NCBI GenBank assembly: GCA_050013615.1
Contig: JBEKEX010000014.1
Location: 1 to 26,141 of the forward strand
DNA from: JBEKEX01 sp050013615
GTDB taxonomy: Bacteria > Chloroflexota > Anaerolineae > Anaerolineales > Anaerolineaceae
Direction: 5' to 3'
DNA: 26,141 nucleotides
Shown: one piece after another, positions 23,921 to 26,141 of the stretch
How positions within the stretch are numbered: position 1 is the stretch's first letter
Layout of the letters: each line of letters begins with the position of its first letter
Notes under the pieces: model-generated
Databases searched by the model: none
Told to the model about the DNA's origin: nothing
What the model saw: only the letters and a program-made list of their open reading frames with translations
Translations under genes and position numbers: made by a program

Positions 23921-24544
23921 TTATCTGATATTTAGCACCGTAATATTCCCATCTTTAATATTCCAAAGACCCGACCTATTAATTCCCGTGCTATCCGTCA
24001 GTCCGTAAAATATTTCAACTGTTTTTCCTGTGGATAATCGCCGAATATGCTCAAGGTCGAGGATTCTTGGTGACTTTGATGACCAATCCCGGCCAGAAAA
24101 TAATGCACCGCTTTCGGATAAGCGATATAGATGGACAATAAAACCATTCTCGATATTGGCGTCCTTATGACAAAGCCTTTCAATGTCATCGATGATATGC
24201 TCTTTTGATTCATTCAAGCCGAATTCGATGGCCGCAAATAGTTTCAGATAATCATAGGCACCAAGCCCTGTAATTAAACTTATGGGAGGTGATTTTAGAA
24301 TTGACACATCCCAATGCTGCCTTTGTGGTTTCCCAATTTTTCCTGCTGTTGGATATTCTTTTTGAACAATGCAGATTTTCTTATTTTCCCAGGTAATAAA
24401 TCTTTGCTCTTCGGGTATTGCATTGTATAGCATCGTATAAAAGAGCGCATGTTGGCCGTGCTCTGTATAACACTTGTATGGATTACAGATAAAATCCCGG
24501 CAAAATTCAATAATAGTATTGCGTATTATTTCAAGCATTTTCAT
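23921..24544 (-). CDS. Putative PD-(D/E)XK-fold protein of unknown role, second gene of a two-gene module
   Basis: 207 residues with no membrane segment. Candidate nuclease-core residues in order: Glu29 in TEHGQHALFYTMLYNAI, Glu63 in VQKEYPT, Asp79 in RQHWDVSIL, Glu107 in LFAAIEFGLN. The spacing E...D...(E-x-K-like) with strands before D79 and E107 resembles PD-(D/E)XK nucleases, but the usual Lys is Gly109 here, so the assignment is tentative and catalysis uncertain. It starts inside the preceding gene (14-base overlap), which implies translational coupling. Codon use and base composition are AT-rich compared with genes on the other side of the tRNA. Its neighbours, including a type I methyltransferase fragment, suggest a defence or mobile context. 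No integrase is seen. Confidence 0.6.
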   Translation of the reverse strand: MKMLEIIRNTIIEFCRDFICNPYKCYTEHGQHALFYTMLYNAIPEEQRFITWENKKICIVQKEYPTAGKIGKPQRQHWDVSILKSPPISLITGLGAYDYLKLFAAIEFGLNESKEHIIDDIERLCHKDANIENGFIVHLYRLSESGALFSGRDWSSKSPRILDLEHIRRLSTGKTVEIFYGLTDSTGINRSGLWNIKDGNITVLNIR

Positions 24545-24842
24545 ACCAGTGCAAAATGCTGATAATATATTTAGAGAACCGGGTCAATTCTCTAAGTTCA
24601 TTTCGTTTCAATGTTCGGCTCTTGTAATCTGACCAGACGTCCCATAATTTTTCAAAATCTTCTTTTGGGACTACCTGGATATTCTCAGCGTTAGGTGCTT
24701 CGATTTCGATGGAATTCCCTCGAACTGCGACGACTTTCATGGTATCCCCCAAATATCCATGCATTAAAGTCCAATTCCTGATTATTGTGCCGGCTTCGAG
24801 GTTTGCCTGCAAATAAGCCCATACAGTTTCGAATGGAACCAT
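24531..24842 (-). CDS. Small protein of unknown function, first gene of the two-gene module
   Basis: 103 residues from ATG 24842, where AAAGGAG stands eight bases ahead; an earlier start at 24863 lacks a ribosome site. Content: an N-terminal helix (VPFETVWAYLQANLEAG), a small beta sheet (TMKVVAVRGNSIEIEAPN, IQVVPKEDF), and a helical C-terminus rich in Trp, Tyr and Arg (WDVWSDYKSRTLKRNELREL, then TRFSKYIISILHWYE). I do not recognise a named family. It overlaps the PD-(D/E)XK-like gene by 14 bases, so the two products probably work together. The 200 bases upstream (24864-25062) form a divergent, very AT-rich promoter region shared with the methyltransferase fragment. Confidence 0.7.
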   Translation of the reverse strand: MVPFETVWAYLQANLEAGTIIRNWTLMHGYLGDTMKVVAVRGNSIEIEAPNAENIQVVPKEDFEKLWDVWSDYKSRTLKRNELRELTRFSKYIISILHWYENA

Positions 24843-25062
24843 TTCAACTTCTCCTTTCTGCACTTCTATTACTGTACAGCGATAATGGGGCTCTGAACAG
24901 TCTTCATTTGTTGTTATTGGTATTAATAGTACTTGTAATCACTTGTATAGATACTTTCTTCTATATTGATATGTTAGTAGCAATATCCTTCTTGTTAGGA
25001 ATATTCTTTTTGATTCTCGACTATAATTTTATGGGGAAAGAAAACATAACAAAGAGACAAAC

Positions 25063-25131
25063 ATGCCAGGCAATAATTCAGAACTTGAAAAACGACTCTG
25101 GAATGCGGCTGATGATCTGCGCACCCACTAG
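25063..25131 (+). pseudogene. hsdM: 5' remnant of a type I restriction methyltransferase gene (hsdM)
   Basis: The ATG at 25063 opens MPGNNSELEKRLWNAADDLR, the characteristic N-terminus of HsdM (N-terminal methylase subdomain: ...E-RLW-AAD-LRAN). After 20 codons the match ends and a stop comes at 25129. The following sequence (25132 onwards) is of a different kind and richer in GC. Only about 4 percent of an HsdM is left, so it cannot be functional. It diverges from the two-gene module. Confidence 0.65.
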
Positions 25132-25198
25132 TGGTTGGATAATAGCATATCCGTTCCGGCTTTGGCAAGGCAACACAGCCCAAACTGGGAGCTATCCC

Positions 25199-25468
25199 CT
25201 AAGGATGCACAGAAGGAGCGACCATTATTCCTCCGCCTGAAACCGTCGGCGCGACAGCTTGTGGGCCTGCTCCGGCCGGCGTGACGAAAATGGCCGGGCA
25301 ATTACAGATGACGGAGGCGTGCCCGGCTGCCCCCTCTTGAGGTTGTGTTTGGTCTACTATACCGGTCGGGCAGGCACAGACCGGCGTGGGGGTTGCGGTG
25401 GGGGTCACCTGCCACCACGTACAGGCCGTCACGGCGAGCAAGATCAACAAGATGGGTAAAGCTTTCAT
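25199..25468 (-). CDS. Small lipoprotein
   Basis: 89 residues from ATG 25468, with AAGGAGAAAGAC directly ahead (the longer frame is not used). Signal peptide MKALPILLILLAVTAC with Cys16 as the lipid site, then a Thr/Pro linker (TPTATPTPV) and a short Cys-containing mature part (CACPTGIVDQ, ICNCPAIFVTPAGA). The CxC and CNC motifs might bind metal or form disulfides; this is a guess. The C-terminus falls close to the hsdM break (about 68 bases away), so it may itself be truncated. No known family. Confidence 0.65.
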   Translation of the reverse strand: MKALPILLILLAVTACTWWQVTPTATPTPVCACPTGIVDQTQPQEGAAGHASVICNCPAIFVTPAGAGPQAVAPTVSGGGIMVAPSVHP

Positions 25469-25585
25469 TGTCTTTCTCCTTATTACTATCCGTAAAGACG
25501 CAGCTCGCAATCATTTGGTTCCAATCTTCGATGCCAACTCGCCGACCACGGCATTCTTCGCCCGCCAGATTGCCCAACCGTTTTA

Positions 25586-25594
25586 TGCTACAAT
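25586..25594 (+). promoter_or_regulatory. Extended -10 promoter of the interrupted lipoprotein gene
   Basis: TGCTACAAT fits an extended -10 (TGnTACAAT), 26 bases before the ATG at 25621, with GGAG at 25609-25612 as ribosome binding site. Confidence 0.45.
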
Positions 25595-25620
25595 GCGGAT
25601 GACGACCCGGAGATACCATC

Positions 25621-25719
25621 ATGTCACTGCGCAAGCTAGCCATTCTTTTCCTATTGCTGACCGCCGCCTGTAGCTCACAGACCGCCGCGTCCACCCCCAC
25701 GCCAGGGCTGCGGCGATGA
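25621..25719 (+). pseudogene. 5' fragment of a lipoprotein gene, cut by a junction
   Basis: ATG 25621 encodes MSLRKLAILFLLLTAACSSQ (lipobox Cys17), then TAASTPTPGLRR and a stop at 25717. The signal peptide and the start of a Thr/Pro linker are typical of the lipoproteins in this window, but the frame ends where the sequence turns into the antiparallel, GC-rich membrane-protein gene. The break lies at about 25695-25706. Confidence 0.65.
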
Positions 25720-26131
25720 GGCCGGTCCCGATGCCGATGCGGGCTCCCCAGCGGATGGGGTCGACAGTAAACTCCGGGTGGCGGAGAAGCAGGAAGATGG
25801 GGGATCGAAGGTAGCGCAGCAGACCGGCGGCGGTCAGATGCCCCTGGATCACAATGCTGGCCTGAAGCATGATGACGAGGGGGAACAGGATAAATAGAAT
25901 GATCAGCCCCGCCGACCACAGGATCCCGGCCCCCACGAACGGCCCCCCGCGGACAAGACCCACCTGGGCGAGCCCGATTCCGGCCAACGTCAGGAGGCCG
26001 AAGAGGCTCACGACCGCCCCCAGACCGAAGGCGCGGCCCGTCGACGCCAACTGGAGAATCCCCACCAGGAGGCCGCAGGTGGCGCCGGCGAGGATCGTCC
26101 AACCCCCGCGTCGGTCCCTGCTGTCGGCCAT
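25700..26131 (-). CDS. Small polytopic membrane protein, C-terminus lost at a junction
   Basis: From ATG 26131 about 145 residues form four membrane helices (GWTILAGATCGLLVGILQLA, AVVSLFGLLTLAGIGLAQVG, AGILWSAGLIILFILFPLVI, IGIGTGLIAAALAWGW) with a 40-residue loop before the last. The open frame runs on into the lipoprotein fragment on the other strand (to 25619), where it turns into meaningless Arg-rich sequence, so the real gene is cut near 25700. GC content here (over 60 percent by eye) is clearly higher than in the rest of the window. Family not recognised. Confidence 0.55.
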
Positions 26132-26141
26132 CCCCAGCGCG

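Noticed and set aside
24893..25240. Hydrophobic plus-strand frame that looks like a small two-helix membrane protein
   Set aside because: T-rich DNA gives Leu/Ile/Phe/Val codons by chance; it overlaps the divergent promoter region and the hsdM start in another frame and has no own ribosome binding site. It remains a weak possibility.

Overview
The window looks like accessory and housekeeping sequence from a Chloroflexota (Anaerolineae-like) genome, probably a contig from a metagenome. This is inference from several signs: lipoproteins whose lipobox is followed by Thr/Pro-rich linkers, large multi-PAS/GAF HD-GYP proteins, polytopic GT-C-like membrane proteins, and a SorC regulator beside a corrinoid protein. 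No rRNA or other phylogenetic marker is present to confirm it. Most of the window has mid GC. Two parts stand out: an AT-rich block at about 23740-25130 and a GC-rich tail after about 25700.

Layout. Positions 1-333 join a clpX fragment (minus strand) to the 3' end of a PolX-type DNA polymerase gene (plus strand). Positions 551-6873 carry two large minus-strand HD-GYP proteins, predicted c-di-GMP phosphodiesterases, which share the GAF plus HD-GYP half but have different sensor halves. Between them (3544-3709) lies a small mosaic of gene scraps: two non-adjacent pieces of the phosphodiesterase gene found intact at 7339-8985, then a second, diverged polX tail. Positions 7339-10648 are a tight minus-strand operon: an LRR protein, a TPR/TM/C39-like protease and a membrane-anchored alkaline-phosphatase-superfamily enzyme, closed by a strong terminator. 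Then come a PLP-dependent decarboxylase with a structured leader (10704-11952), a small unknown gene between two hairpins with the same arms (12079-12372), and a corrinoid protein with its SorC-type regulator (12475-14150).

Positions 14193-14710 hold two gene remnants. Positions 14725-19221 hold two divergent GT-C-like membrane proteins. These are followed by a PH-like small protein, an aldo/keto reductase, a pirin, a lipoprotein gene interrupted by a frameshift, and a HEAT-like lipoprotein. A tRNA-Val(CAC) at 23650-23723 borders the AT-rich island. The island carries an overlapping two-gene module (a PD-(D/E)XK-like protein and a partner of unknown function) and the severed first 20 or so codons of a type I restriction methyltransferase. 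The right end is broken again: a lipoprotein start is joined to an antiparallel, GC-rich membrane-protein gene.

Functionally, c-di-GMP turnover, surface-exposed hydrolases, envelope glycosyl transfer and lipoproteins dominate. The most unusual aspect is the density of broken and fused gene ends: 1-98, 3544-3709, 14193-14710, 21756-22540, 25063-25131 and 25621-26131. Some of these may be real illegitimate recombination and some may be assembly joins; each finding says how to tell.
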